Shown: positions 33,881-42,861 of the stretch, piece after piece | Numbering within the stretch: position 1 is the first letter of the stretch | Layout: each line of letters opens with the position of its first letter | Assembly (NCBI GenBank): GCA_963730995.1 | Contig: CAVSUB010000001.1 | Span: 930,001-994,000 of the forward strand | DNA length: 64,000 nt | Direction of reading: 5' to 3' | Source of the DNA: CAVSUB01 sp963730995 | GTDB taxonomy: Bacteria > Acidobacteriota > Vicinamibacteria > Vicinamibacterales > 2-12-FULL-66-21 | Position numbers and translations under genes: made by a program | Notes under the pieces: model-generated | What the model was told of the DNA's origin: nothing | Seen by the model: only the letters and a program-made list of their open reading frames with translations | Database searches by the model: none

Positions 33881-34196
33881 GAGGCGCCTCGGTCGAGTTT
33901 TCTTCGGAGACACAAACTACTACACGGAGCAGTTAACGACGGAGAAGGGCGAATTGAACTCAGACGCAGCCTACAGCCCTGCTGGTGAGCAAGAGCTTAA
34001 AGGTACGGTTCGGTCACGTTCTGCGGACAGGAGCGTCCGCAGAACCGAGCACCCGGAAGCTCTGCGACAGACCACCCTCACGTCGATTTCGTCAACTGTT
34101 TTACAAGGGAATGGTTGGGTTGCTACTGGCATCACAATTGCCACTTTAGGACTGACACCAACGACAAGGTCCGGCTCAACCTTAAAAGGGGTGACC
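33881..34196. other. Intergenic region between divergent genes
   Basis: Around 316 bases between the propeller gene (-) and the phosphatase gene (+), AT-richer than its surroundings, so promoters for both are likely here. The only defined structure is the hairpin at 34018-34045. I could not assign -35/-10 boxes with certainty. Confidence 0.5.
34018..34045. repeat. Perfect 11-bp inverted repeat
   Basis: GTTCTGCGGAC, then six bases (aggagc), then GTCCGCAGAAC. A perfect stem, not followed by T residues, so not an obvious terminator. It may be a dispersed repeat unit or a protein-binding site. Confidence 0.65.
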
Positions 34197-34781
34197 ATGC
34201 ATTCAATCCGCACGAGATTTCAGGCGGCTGCTTTCATTCTCGCGCTCTCAATCGCTGCACCGTATAACGCGTTTGCCGAAAAGTCGGACGCCCTTTCGCG
34301 CATTTCGATCGAGAACTTCGGTCAGATCAACGACGGATACTTTCGTGGCGCCCAACCAAAGGGGCGCGACTATCAGGATCTGGCCGCTATCGGGATAAAG
34401 ACGGTCATCGACCTTTCGGACGATCAGCAGACGGAAGCGCAATCGGTGGAATCGGCCGGGATGAAGTTCGTCCGTATTGCGCTGACGACGTCAGCCGCGC
34501 CGGGAGAGGCCGCCGTCGAGAAGTTCCTGTCGCTGGTCAACGATCCCGCGAATCAGCCAGTGTACGTCCACTGTCAGGGCGGCAGGCATCGCACCGGCGT
34601 CATGACGGCGGTCTACCGAATCACACACGATCACTGGACGCCCGACCGCGCTTTCGCCGAGATGGTGCAGTATCAGTTCAAGAAGGGGTTCGTGAGCCAC
34701 GACACGCTGAGGAACTTCGTTTACAACTTCACCGCGAAGCCGGCGGAGATCGTCGCGATGTCGCCGGGCAGCGAGAGATAG
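34197..34781 (+). CDS. Secreted dual-specificity/tyrosine phosphatase-like protein
   Basis: 194 residues with a signal peptide (QAAAFILALSIAAPYNAFA). The PTP loop is VHCQGGRHRTG, matching CX5R(S/T), with the general-acid region in DLSDDQQTE. GQINDGYFRGAQPKGRDYQDL is the typical opening of this DSP-like family. It should hydrolyse phosphoester bonds outside the cytoplasm; the substrate is unknown. AGGGG lies seven bases upstream of the ATG. Confidence 0.85.
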   Translation: MHSIRTRFQAAAFILALSIAAPYNAFAEKSDALSRISIENFGQINDGYFRGAQPKGRDYQDLAAIGIKTVIDLSDDQQTEAQSVESAGMKFVRIALTTSAAPGEAAVEKFLSLVNDPANQPVYVHCQGGRHRTGVMTAVYRITHDHWTPDRAFAEMVQYQFKKGFVSHDTLRNFVYNFTAKPAEIVAMSPGSER

Positions 34782-34797
34782 CACGTCTGGCTCGTGA

Positions 34798-35172
34798 CTA
34801 CTCCATCCGCTGAAGCGTCAAGTACAGGGGCCCGGCACCGAATATCACAAGCATCAAAAACGTTCCTGGCCCCGTTCGATTAATCGCCTCGAAAAACACC
34901 TGCTCACCCGGCGCGAGATCGAACTCGAGCGTCTTCCACACGAGCGTATTGCTGACGCGCACGCGATGACGGCCCGGTTGCAGCTCATTGGTAATCGAAT
35001 CGCCCCAGAGCAGGGTCGCCACACGCTCGCCGTCGATCCAGACAATCAGCTGGCGTGACTTGAAGTCCGATTTCGAAGTGCGGGTGACGGTCACCGTGGC
35101 GGGAAACAGATCCTGGATGTCGTCTCGATCGTCGATCGTGTCTCGGAGGGAGGGGTCGAGGAGTCTGGGCAT
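34798..35172 (-). CDS. Small conserved protein with C-terminal membrane segment
   Basis: 124 residues. The middle has an Ig-like beta pattern: RQLIVWIDGERVATLLWGDSI, then LQPGRHRVRVSNTLVWKTLEFDLAPGE. A hydrophobic C-terminus follows (FLMLVIFGAGPLYLTL). No signal peptide. It starts 12 bases after the PilZ gene stop and is likely co-transcribed with it. Function unknown. Confidence 0.6.
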   Translation of the reverse strand: MPRLLDPSLRDTIDDRDDIQDLFPATVTVTRTSKSDFKSRQLIVWIDGERVATLLWGDSITNELQPGRHRVRVSNTLVWKTLEFDLAPGEQVFFEAINRTGPGTFLMLVIFGAGPLYLTLQRME

Positions 35173-35184
35173 CCTGGGGCTCCG

Positions 35185-35490
35185 TCACCGGGGCAGCTTG
35201 TTGCCGATCTCCTTCCTCAGCACGTTTGCGACCTCTACCGGCGTGTCAACGAAGCGCACGGCAAACCCGTGCGTCGCTTCGGCATAGACCACTTCAGCCG
35301 GCAGGTTGATCTGCCCACCGGTGATCGCGATTGAGACCGTGACGGTCTGGCCAATTTTCGGCAAAACGATCGACTCGATGAAGCATCCGCTGACGCTGAG
35401 GTCGACGATGCGGCCGTCCTGAGTCCCGGAGCCGTCCCAGAAACCCTCGAACGGCCCTCTGACCCGCGGGTGTGCTCGACGTTCCGACAC
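35185..35490 (-). CDS. PilZ-domain protein (c-di-GMP receptor)
   Basis: 101 residues from the GTG at 35490, with GGGAGG close upstream. The c-di-GMP-binding motifs are present: RRAHPRVR at the N-terminus (RxxxR) and DLSVSGCFIES (D/NxSxxG). INLPAEVVYAE and GFAVRFVD follow. It binds cyclic di-GMP and probably adjusts motility or surface polysaccharide output. The downstream gene shares its operon. Confidence 0.88.
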   Translation of the reverse strand: MSERRAHPRVRGPFEGFWDGSGTQDGRIVDLSVSGCFIESIVLPKIGQTVTVSIAITGGQINLPAEVVYAEATHGFAVRFVDTPVEVANVLRKEIGNKLPR

Positions 35491-35614
35491 TGAACCTCCC
35501 CCACATGACTCACCGCACGCACATCCTACACCGAGCGCAATCTGGCGCGAATGGTCAGGCGTCCTGTAGCCCGTAGAGTTGTGGAGGCCGGCCTGACGTT
35601 GGCGGACGGCGAGT

Positions 35615-37417
35615 TTACGAACCGCCGTTCCGGGCAATGCACTCGGCAGCGCCCGCCGTGCGCGGCGCGATTTGCTGAATCTCGCGGCAGAGTCGTCGGG
35701 CCTCGGCGGGGTCGGATTCCTGCTCGCTCAAAAGCGCGAGCGATTGACGGGCGGCGATGTTGGCCGGATCGACCCGGAGTGCGTCGTTGAAGTGGACGCG
35801 TGCCTCTTCGCGCCGTCCGGTCAGCAGGGCGATCGAGCCGAGACCCTCCGGACCGATCGGCGAAGCGGGTACGGCGCGAGTCAGATCCGAAAAAACCGCC
35901 TCGGCCTCATCCAAGCGATTCAGTTCCGCGAGGCACACGCCAAGCTTCAGATAAGCGTCAGCGTTGTCGGGCCTCAGGCGCACGGCATTTCGAAACGCGA
36001 CGGCCGCCTCCTCGCGCATGCCTCTGGCGCGAAGCGCCTCACCCAGCAGCAGGTGCGGCAGCCAGACGTCGGGAGCGCGTTCGGCCGCCTGGAGCCACAA
36101 CAATCGCGGGTCGGCCCACATGGCATTGCGGACGACGGTCTGCCCGGCAAGCGTAACGGGCGCCAGAACGAGCATGGCCGTCACCAGCCGCCGCAGCCGA
36201 GGAAAGGCGAGTCGCGGGCGCGACAGCAGCCACGCGACGGCGTAGCCCCCGGCGGCGAAGAGGCCGGCGTTGGCGAAATAGGTCCTGTGCTCCGCCATCG
36301 GATGACCGAGGTCGAGGAGTACGAGGAGTGCGGCCGGCGCCAGAGCCAACAGGAACCACAGAATTCCAAGTCCCGCCAGTGGCGCCCGTCGCATCGAGAT
36401 CCAGGCGAGTCCGAACAGACCCGCGGTGAAAGCAACGGCGGCGACCGCCCGCCACTGCCAGAGGCTCGAGATGGATTCCACCGCATGAAAGACCGACTGG
36501 CCGCCCGGCGTCACGAGCAGCACGACGTAGCGCCGCACGACGTCCAGACTCACGAGAACGAGTTCCCAGTGAACCCCCGTGTTCGTCGGATTCTCGACCG
36601 CAACCAGAACGGCCAGTCTGAAAGCCCCGAGAATGGCCATCGCCGTCGCCAGTGTCAGCGCGACCCTCGTGAGCCGCTGACGGCATGCCGCAGGCATGGT
36701 CGCTCCCATGCACACGCGGTAGCCAGCCAGAAGGAACGGAAACACGAGCGCCGTCTCCTTCGAAGTCAGAGCACAAACCCACGCGGCAATTCCGGCGAAG
36801 AGCCACCGTCGGCTGCCGTCGAGCGACCACCGTCGAATCGCGAGGAAAGCAACCAGCAGGAACGTCGTGCTGAGGACGTCGGCGCGCCCGCTGATGTACC
36901 CGACGGCTTCCGTCATCATCGGGTGGACGGCAAACATCCAGGCCGCGGCCGCCGCAACGACGTCGCCACGCAGACCTGCCGGATGCCGCCGATCGACGTC
37001 CTCTGCGATCGTCGATCGCGGCGCCGAGGCAGCCAGTGAATCCTGGGCGAGCCCCTCCAGGAGCGCGAACACCAGCACGACGTTCAACAGGTGCAGCAAG
37101 AGGCTCGTGAGATGGAACCCGAATGGCGCCGTTCCCCAGATGGCGCGATCGATCGCGAACGACAGGTTGACGAGCGGCCGCGACACGTCCTGCAGCATGA
37201 TGGCGCGCAGGTTCCAGAGCGTGTCGAGCGATCGATTGTCCGCGACGGTATGGAAGTCATCCCAGACAAACGGGTTGTGCAACGCGTTCAGGTACGCGAG
37301 CGCCGCGCAGAGCACCGGCGGGCAGACCAGGGCCAGACGCCGTCCGCGGCTCGAACGAGCGGCCGCACGGGCGACGGGCTCGCCCGCGCCTACCGGAGCC
37401 GGTTCACGAGAGGACAA
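35615..37417 (-). CDS. Polytopic membrane protein with C-terminal TPR repeats (TMTC-like)
   Basis: 600 residues from a TTG at 37417. About ten transmembrane segments fill the first 430 residues. Early luminal-type motifs FVWDDFHTVADN and RPLVNLSFAIDRAIWG, and HPMMTEAVGYISGRADVLS, are typical of GT-C glycosyltransferase/TMTC proteins. The last 150 residues carry about four TPR-like helices (WLPHLLLGEALRARGMREEA, AYLKLGVCLAELNRLDEA, GSIALLTGRREEARVHF). It may transfer a lipid-linked sugar to proteins, but this is inferred from similarity only. Confidence 0.75.
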   Translation of the reverse strand: MSSREPAPVGAGEPVARAAARSSRGRRLALVCPPVLCAALAYLNALHNPFVWDDFHTVADNRSLDTLWNLRAIMLQDVSRPLVNLSFAIDRAIWGTAPFGFHLTSLLLHLLNVVLVFALLEGLAQDSLAASAPRSTIAEDVDRRHPAGLRGDVVAAAAAWMFAVHPMMTEAVGYISGRADVLSTTFLLVAFLAIRRWSLDGSRRWLFAGIAAWVCALTSKETALVFPFLLAGYRVCMGATMPAACRQRLTRVALTLATAMAILGAFRLAVLVAVENPTNTGVHWELVLVSLDVVRRYVVLLVTPGGQSVFHAVESISSLWQWRAVAAVAFTAGLFGLAWISMRRAPLAGLGILWFLLALAPAALLVLLDLGHPMAEHRTYFANAGLFAAGGYAVAWLLSRPRLAFPRLRRLVTAMLVLAPVTLAGQTVVRNAMWADPRLLWLQAAERAPDVWLPHLLLGEALRARGMREEAAVAFRNAVRLRPDNADAYLKLGVCLAELNRLDEAEAVFSDLTRAVPASPIGPEGLGSIALLTGRREEARVHFNDALRVDPANIAARQSLALLSEQESDPAEARRLCREIQQIAPRTAGAAECIARNGGS

Positions 37418-37603
37418 ATCTCGACCTCGAACACAGAAATGTAAGCCGGAGGGCGGCAGAATGCCGGTATCACGCCAGACTGCACGGTGGATGCCCGCCG
37501 AGTGCGCTCCGAAGTCAGGACCGGCTGCGGCGAGGCTGGACCCTGTCGCCAGTTGACGGCGCCGATGGCAGTGCTATGCTCGAAGATCCAGGCGGAGGCC
37601 GGC

Positions 37604-38390
37604 ATGAGTATCGGCGCACAGCTTCGTGCTTCACGGGAGGCGCGAGGCCTCTCCATTGATGCGGTGGCGCACACCACCCGCGTGCAACCGCGCATCCTTG
37701 CAGCAATCGAACGAGACGATGTCCGCGCAGTTCCACCGCGCCCCTTCGGACGAGGGTTCGTCAAGGCGTACGCGCGCGAAATCGGGCTCGACGGCGATCA
37801 GACGACGCGCGACTATTTCGCGCAATTCGCTCCGGTTGGTACTGCCGATGCGACCAGAAGCCCAGAAAGAACCGCCTTCACGCTCCACTCGGTCGCCGCG
37901 CGTCTGGCGACTCGTACTCGCGTCGCTCGGCGCGCTCACCGCGATCGCGGTCGCTGTCGTTGCGAGCCGGCCGGCAGCGAAGGCTGAATCGGCGGCCGGA
38001 GTAGCGAACGTGGTGGGAACGTCAGGCGTGGCGAGTACGTCGGCGCCGGCAGTCGCCAAGACGACAGACGCGGCACCGGTGGCCCCCCCCGTCAGCACCG
38101 CCACGACACAAGCCGCTCCTCCCGTCCAAGCGGCGCCACTCACCATCGTCCTGACGGCGACAAGTCCGTCGTGGGTCACGGCGGACGCCGATGGGCGTCG
38201 CGCGCTGTTCAAGACCGTTGCTCCAGGCTTGTCGGAGACAATCATCGCGAAGCGGGAGATCGTGATTCGAGCCGGGAATGCGGGGGCACTCGCGTGGCGC
38301 GTCAACGGACGCGAGCTTGGTCCGATGGGACGTATCGGTCAGATTCGCGATGTGACGATCACCCCGACGAGCGCAGCGACCGTCAAGTGA
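37604..38390 (+). pseudogene. RodZ-like cytoskeletal protein, frame-interrupted
   Basis: The ATG at 37604 follows GGAGG. The N-terminal Xre/HTH_25 domain reads IGAQLRASREARGLSIDAVA and RPFGRGFVKAYAREIGLD. The frame breaks around 37835-37870 and the next frame supplies a basic stretch, a membrane helix (LVLASLGALTAIAVAVVA), a Pro/Ala/Thr linker and the DUF4115 domain (SWVTADADGRRALF, GNAGALAWRVNGRELGPMGRIGQ). RodZ links the MreB cytoskeleton to cell-wall synthesis. Because cell-shape genes are rarely lost, a sequencing error is a real alternative to a pseudogene. Confidence 0.8.
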
Positions 38391-38446
38391 GTTGGCAGCC
38401 TCTGAAGGTTCGCCCCGGGGGGTTTAGCAACCGGATACGTCCAGCG

Positions 38447-38830
38447 TTACGTTACGGTCTGTTCGAGCAGCCGCTCCATCTCTGCGACCAGCGCGTCCGG
38501 AAGACACGGCTTCTGAAGGAACAGATCGCATCCGCTGCTCAGGGCGTCGGCAACGTCCGAGGGAAAGACGGCTGCCGAGACTGCGATGATCTTCGAATGG
38601 TGCAGTGACTCGGTGGCGCGGACGTACCTGCTGACCTCTAGGCCGTCGATATCAGGCAACCTGAGGTCCAGCAGGATGACGTCGGGTACGTGCGCCCGCG
38701 CCATCTCGATTGCTTCCGCCCCTGTTGCGGCCTCAACGGTTCTGAAACCACGGAACCGCAAGTACTCCGCGTAAGCCTCACGGTTGTCCGGAGCGTCGTC
38801 GATGATCAGCACAAGAGGCGCTTCAGACAT
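38447..38830 (-). CDS. Single-domain response regulator (CheY-like receiver)
   Basis: 127 residues and no output domain. The acidic pocket is IIDDAPDN, the phosphorylatable Asp is in VILLDLRLPDIDGL, Thr/Ser at SAAVFP and Lys in LQKPCLPD. GGAGGAG lies just upstream of the ATG. It should be phosphorylated by an unlinked histidine kinase. It is convergent with the RodZ gene. Confidence 0.9.
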   Translation of the reverse strand: MSEAPLVLIIDDAPDNREAYAEYLRFRGFRTVEAATGAEAIEMARAHVPDVILLDLRLPDIDGLEVSRYVRATESLHHSKIIAVSAAVFPSDVADALSSGCDLFLQKPCLPDALVAEMERLLEQTVT

Positions 38831-39258
38831 ATCTCCTCCAGGTGCCCGAATTCTGTTCGATCACTCGACCATCCGCTGGATTGCAGTATCCGCACCGTCC
38901 ATTTAGACACCTGAAGAGCCAGAAAAGATACCCCAAAATCAAGGGTTCCCTGGTCTGGACCCGGTTGTTAGTGTTCGGTTGCACGACGGAAGTAGTTACA
39001 CGATCCAGTAGAGCTCTTGCTGTGCGGAGGCACGGCCGTTCGAGACGACTGGAACAAAACCGCAAGAAGGTACGGCGACCGGCGGTTGGCCAGTCACTTG
39101 CACATTTGCGAGTCGGGTTCGCGGGAGCCGATGCTCAAACCCCTGGCCGAAGAATTCTTTGCAGATGGCCATTACAACGAGTGCCTTGGGGGTGCCTGGT
39201 GCTCGTCTGTTGCAGCAACCGACCGCGAACCCGTTTTTTGTCGCCGCGAGTACCCGTG
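38831..39258. other. Long intergenic region, AT-richer than average
   Basis: About 430 bases between the response regulator and the dipeptidyl peptidase. It probably holds the promoter of the response regulator (AT-rich 38925-38960). An ORF from 39017 on the + strand runs into the antisense of the peptidase and has no recognisable domain, so I do not call it. Confidence 0.5.
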
Positions 39259-41472
39259 TCAGTACGTGGTTGACGCCGTAGTCGGTCGCACGACCAGGTT
39301 CTCGATAAAGAACTCCAGCATCCGTTCAGGATTCACGCCGCTGTGGCCGCGGTCCGGCCCGACTTGCACGTCGAAGCTCTTGCCGCCCTCCTGCAAGGCC
39401 TTAATGAGCTGCATCATGTTCGAAGGGTGGACGTTGTTGTCCGCGGTGCCGTAGTACAGAAGGAGCCGGCCCTTGAGATCCTTCGCGTACTTCATCGCGC
39501 TGCCCTTCTCGTAGTTCGCCTTGTTCTCCTGCGGTATCCACATGTATCGCTCGGTGTAGATCGAGTCGTAGTGCACCCACGACGTGACCGGTGACGATGC
39601 GGAGGCGGCGGCGAAGACCTCGGGATGCCTGAGGATCGCCATCACTGCTGAATAGCCGCCGTAGGACGTTCCGTAGATGCCCACGCGAGACTTGTCCAGG
39701 TACGGCCGGCTCCACAAAGCCTTCACGCCTTCTGACATGTCGTCCACTTCAACTTGACCCAGTTTCAGGTAGACGTCGTCCAGAAGCCTCTTGCCCTGAC
39801 CCGACGTGCTGCGGGTGTCGAGGTTCAGAATGAGAAAGCCGTACTCCGCCGTGGCGTTCGGCGTCACGAACGTCTCGCGCGCGGTGTTGCTCGCGGACGC
39901 CGGACCACCGTACACGGAAACGAGCGACGGATATTTTCTGGCAGGGTCGAAATTCGACGGGAATTGAATCAGCCCGTGCAATTTCGTTTTTCCATCCGCC
40001 GCGGTGTAGGTGAACATCTCGGCTGGCTTGAATCCGAGCTGCGAGTACTTCGTGAGGTTGCTCTTCGCAAGATCCGCGACAACCTTCCCGCTGGCATCGA
40101 CGAGCCGTGTTGCGGGCGGCGTATCGTGAGTCTGATAGATGTCGACGAAGTACCCGTTGTCCGGCGAGATGCCGCATCCGCCGCCAAGGGCGCCGAATCC
40201 ACCGCGTCCTCCGCCGCCTGCGGTTCCCATGCATCCTGCGACGGTGTGGTTGAAGGCGGGGTCGGTCAGCCGCACGTCCTTCGCGCCGTCCAGACCGACG
40301 CGGTGCAGCTGCATCTTCATGTAGTTGTCGCCGTCGCGAGCGGTGTAGAAGATGACGCCTGCGGCTTCGTCGACCTTCAGGAGCGATCCGACCTCGAAGC
40401 CGGAGTGCGAGGTCAGCGGCGCGATCAGCTTGCCGCTCAGATCGTAAAGATAGAGGTTGCTCCAGCCATTCCGCTCCGATTCCCAGATGAAGCGACGGCC
40501 GTCTTTGAGAAACGTCATCGACGGGCTGTTCTCGATCCATCCCGTCGGCCATTCCTCGCGGACGATCGTGCGGGTCCGCCCGGTCTCGGGATTCGCCGCC
40601 GTGAATTCGAGGATGTTCTGCTTTCGATTGGTCCGGTTGAAGAGCAGCTCCGACCCGTCCGCCGACCACGCGATGCGATAGACGTAGTGGCCGACGACGT
40701 CGTTGTCGAAGGGCCTGCCATTTCGAACGTCCACTTTTGTGCTTTTCTTCAACGCGACGTCGTACACGAACAGGTCGACGATGGGATTCGGCGCGCCCGC
40801 CTTCGGATACGCCTCGACGTCGTCCTTGCTCTGAATCTGCGTCTGATCGACCTGGAGGTGGTAGTCAGGTACCTGCTTTTCGTCGAACCTGTAGTAGGCG
40901 AGTCTGCGGCTGTCGGGGGACCACCACATGGCCGTCCGCTGACCGAGCTCTTCACCGTAGACCCAGCTCGCCGTGCCGTACTTGATCCGATCCCTCTCAC
41001 TCCCGTCGGTCGTGACAGCGACTTCACTGCCGCCGTTGGCGTCGGTCACCCACAGGTTTCGGTCGCGATAGAAGGCCTTCTGCCTACCGTCTGGCGATGG
41101 CGCCGAATCGAATTGCCTTCCGCGCTCGGGAGCTCCGGCGGTGCCGCGCCCCCCGCCACCCCGCCCCTCCCGTCCGGCTGGTGCCTCGGCGATGCCGATC
41201 TCGGCCGCGGTGCGGGTCGACACGTCGAAGCGATAGCGTTTGCCGTCGTTGAAGTACTCGAAGGACCTGCCGTCAGGGCTCCACGTGACGCCCAGCGATC
41301 CCAACTTCACTGCGCCTGGAATCGCCTGCAGCATCTTCTGGTATTGCTGGTATCCGGGCATCGTCTTCAGCCGGTCCTGCGCCGCGGTCGAGACCTGTAG
41401 CAGGCCAAGGGCGACAGCGAGCGGTGCAGCCGGAAGCGCGAGGCGGACGACGGACGGCAGCCGATGTTTCAC
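39259..41472 (-). CDS. Secreted dipeptidyl-peptidase IV-like serine peptidase (S9)
   Basis: 737 residues from the GTG at 41472 (AGGAG seven bases upstream; the TTG at 41478 is too close to it). A signal peptide (LALPAAPLAVALGLLQVSTAA) precedes an eight-blade-type propeller containing VYGEELGQRTAMWWSPD and the YYRFDE motif. The hydrolase domain has the nucleophile GTSYGGYS, Asp in YYGTADNNVH and His in DRGHSG. It removes X-Pro/X-Ala dipeptides. Two Gly/Arg tracts (GREGRGGGGRG and GGGGRGGFG) sit in loops. Confidence 0.93.
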   Translation of the reverse strand: MKHRLPSVVRLALPAAPLAVALGLLQVSTAAQDRLKTMPGYQQYQKMLQAIPGAVKLGSLGVTWSPDGRSFEYFNDGKRYRFDVSTRTAAEIGIAEAPAGREGRGGGGRGTAGAPERGRQFDSAPSPDGRQKAFYRDRNLWVTDANGGSEVAVTTDGSERDRIKYGTASWVYGEELGQRTAMWWSPDSRRLAYYRFDEKQVPDYHLQVDQTQIQSKDDVEAYPKAGAPNPIVDLFVYDVALKKSTKVDVRNGRPFDNDVVGHYVYRIAWSADGSELLFNRTNRKQNILEFTAANPETGRTRTIVREEWPTGWIENSPSMTFLKDGRRFIWESERNGWSNLYLYDLSGKLIAPLTSHSGFEVGSLLKVDEAAGVIFYTARDGDNYMKMQLHRVGLDGAKDVRLTDPAFNHTVAGCMGTAGGGGRGGFGALGGGCGISPDNGYFVDIYQTHDTPPATRLVDASGKVVADLAKSNLTKYSQLGFKPAEMFTYTAADGKTKLHGLIQFPSNFDPARKYPSLVSVYGGPASASNTARETFVTPNATAEYGFLILNLDTRSTSGQGKRLLDDVYLKLGQVEVDDMSEGVKALWSRPYLDKSRVGIYGTSYGGYSAVMAILRHPEVFAAASASSPVTSWVHYDSIYTERYMWIPQENKANYEKGSAMKYAKDLKGRLLLYYGTADNNVHPSNMMQLIKALQEGGKSFDVQVGPDRGHSGVNPERMLEFFIENLVVRPTTASTTY

Positions 41473-41536
41473 TGACAATCTCCTGATGGACGAAGCGGAA
41501 GGAGGATTGAGGAAAGTCTAGCAGCTCTTGATCGAA

Positions 41537-42427
41537 TTACTGCCGCGGAGCGGTCGGCTGTACGACATCCGCCACCACGAACCAGCGACCGGACGCGTCG
41601 CGCGTCCAGACCCGGATGTACGCGCCTGACTCGACGCGCGGCGTCTTCAGGTCGTACTTCCCATAGCTGTAGCCAAGGTCGCCCGCGGCTGAAGACTCCG
41701 CTGCCGTGGACGTCGCCGTCAGTCCTCCCGCATTGGCCTCGAGCCAGCTCGCAATGGCCTGCGGGCCGATGGCCGGCGGACCACCCGCTCGATGCAGGCG
41801 GGTCCCGGACACGACCTGGTCGGCGTAGGCTCGGGCGGCGCCGTCCTGCGCGGCGCGCGCGTTGAGGCCGCGATCCGCCTCGAGAAGGCTCTTTTCGCCT
41901 GCGGCCTTGCCGTCCTTGCCGGTGTAGCGCGCGCCGAACGGCATGCGCGTGAACCCTGGCGCGAAGGTCGCCTCCGCTCGCAATCCGGTTCCGACGTCGA
42001 TGAAGACGCGCCATCGTCCGTCAGCCTGCTTGCGCCACACGGACAGATAGTTGCCGTATCGCGGTGTCGCGTCAGGCGCAGAGTGATCGATGAACGTGCT
42101 GGGACCGGTGAGCCATCCGATCTCCCCGCTCGCGGCCACATCGCCGCTGCGCGGCTCCCAGAGCAGCTCGTTGAGCGAGAACGGGGTCGGCGTCTGCTTA
42201 AGCAGCCGCTCTCGTGCCGATGTCGGATCCGGGGTGAAGGCGATCGAGTCCTCGGCAAAGAAGTCGAGGAACGAATCGCGGATGCCCTTCGTCTTTGCGG
42301 TCTTCGCGAAGTCCCGCTCGGTGTCCGCCATCGCCTGGAGCGCCGGTGGGACGGCGTCCTGCACCGTGACGAACGGAGTGACGAGGAGCGAGAGCACGCA
42401 GGCGGCGACGGATTTCGGGCTGATCAT
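41537..42427 (-). CDS. Secreted protein with two DUF4440/SnoaL-like domains
   Basis: 296 residues with a signal peptide (ACVLSLLVTPFVTVQDA). Two NTF2-like halves are visible: ADTERDFAKTAKTKGIRDSFLDFFAEDSIAF ... WRVFIDVGTG and LNARAAQDGAARAYADQV ... GAYIRVWTRDASGRWFVVADVV. Each has the W-containing strands of the fold. No catalytic residues are evident. The ATG has GGAG about six bases upstream. Confidence 0.75.
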   Translation of the reverse strand: MISPKSVAACVLSLLVTPFVTVQDAVPPALQAMADTERDFAKTAKTKGIRDSFLDFFAEDSIAFTPDPTSARERLLKQTPTPFSLNELLWEPRSGDVAASGEIGWLTGPSTFIDHSAPDATPRYGNYLSVWRKQADGRWRVFIDVGTGLRAEATFAPGFTRMPFGARYTGKDGKAAGEKSLLEADRGLNARAAQDGAARAYADQVVSGTRLHRAGGPPAIGPQAIASWLEANAGGLTATSTAAESSAAGDLGYSYGKYDLKTPRVESGAYIRVWTRDASGRWFVVADVVQPTAPRQ

Positions 42428-42511
42428 GTGGATCTCCTTGCGTCGCCATTTGCCGTGATCCCGTCTTCCGTATCAGGTCTGCAGAACTTTTTCCCGTCGG
42501 CTGGCGTATTT

Positions 42512-42528
42512 GGCCTACAATGCAGGCC
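42512..42528. promoter_or_regulatory. Possible promoter/operator of the PadR gene
   Basis: TACAAT at 42516-42521 resembles a -10 box, 14 bases before the ATG. It is embedded in an inverted repeat GGCCT...AGGCC (42512-42528), which could be the autoregulatory PadR site. No convincing -35 box is seen. Confidence 0.4.
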
Positions 42529-42534
42529 TAACAG

Positions 42535-42861
42535 ATGGCTGACCTCTACCTTGGAGAGTTCGAGCAGATTGTACTTCTCGCGATCCTGCGCCTTCAGGAC
42601 CGCGCGTACGCTGTTCCGCTCCGAGAGGAAATCCAGGCGCGGACCGGCCGCCGCGTCGCGCGCGGAGCGCTCTACACCGCACTCGACCGTCTCGAGCAGA
42701 AGCGCTGCCTGCGGTCGCGGATGAGCGAGCCGATGGCCGAGCGTGGTGGCCGCTCACGCCGCTATTTCACCGTCACCGCAGCGGGCATGGCCGCAATACG
42801 AGCGTCGCGGCAGACGCTGCTCCGTTTGTGGAGCGGCCTCGAAGGACAGCTCGAGTCATGA
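42535..42861 (+). CDS. PadR-family transcriptional regulator
   Basis: 108 residues, winged helix: YLGEFEQIVLLAILRL, then GALYTALDRLEQKRCLRSR (recognition and wing), GGRSRRYFTVTAAG and a C-terminal helix. Such regulators usually repress their own operon in response to a ligand or stress. An ATGA overlap joins it to the permease gene, the usual PadR-ADOP pair of acidobacteria. Confidence 0.9.
   Translation: MADLYLGEFEQIVLLAILRLQDRAYAVPLREEIQARTGRRVARGALYTALDRLEQKRCLRSRMSEPMAERGGRSRRYFTVTAAGMAAIRASRQTLLRLWSGLEGQLES

Noticed and set aside
39017..39454. ORF of 145 codons in the AT-richer gap with several Cys
   Set aside because: It continues into the antisense of the peptidase, has no family resemblance and no clear ribosome-binding site.
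39754..41400. Open frame of 548 codons on the + strand
   Set aside because: Antisense to the dipeptidyl-peptidase; no recognisable domain.
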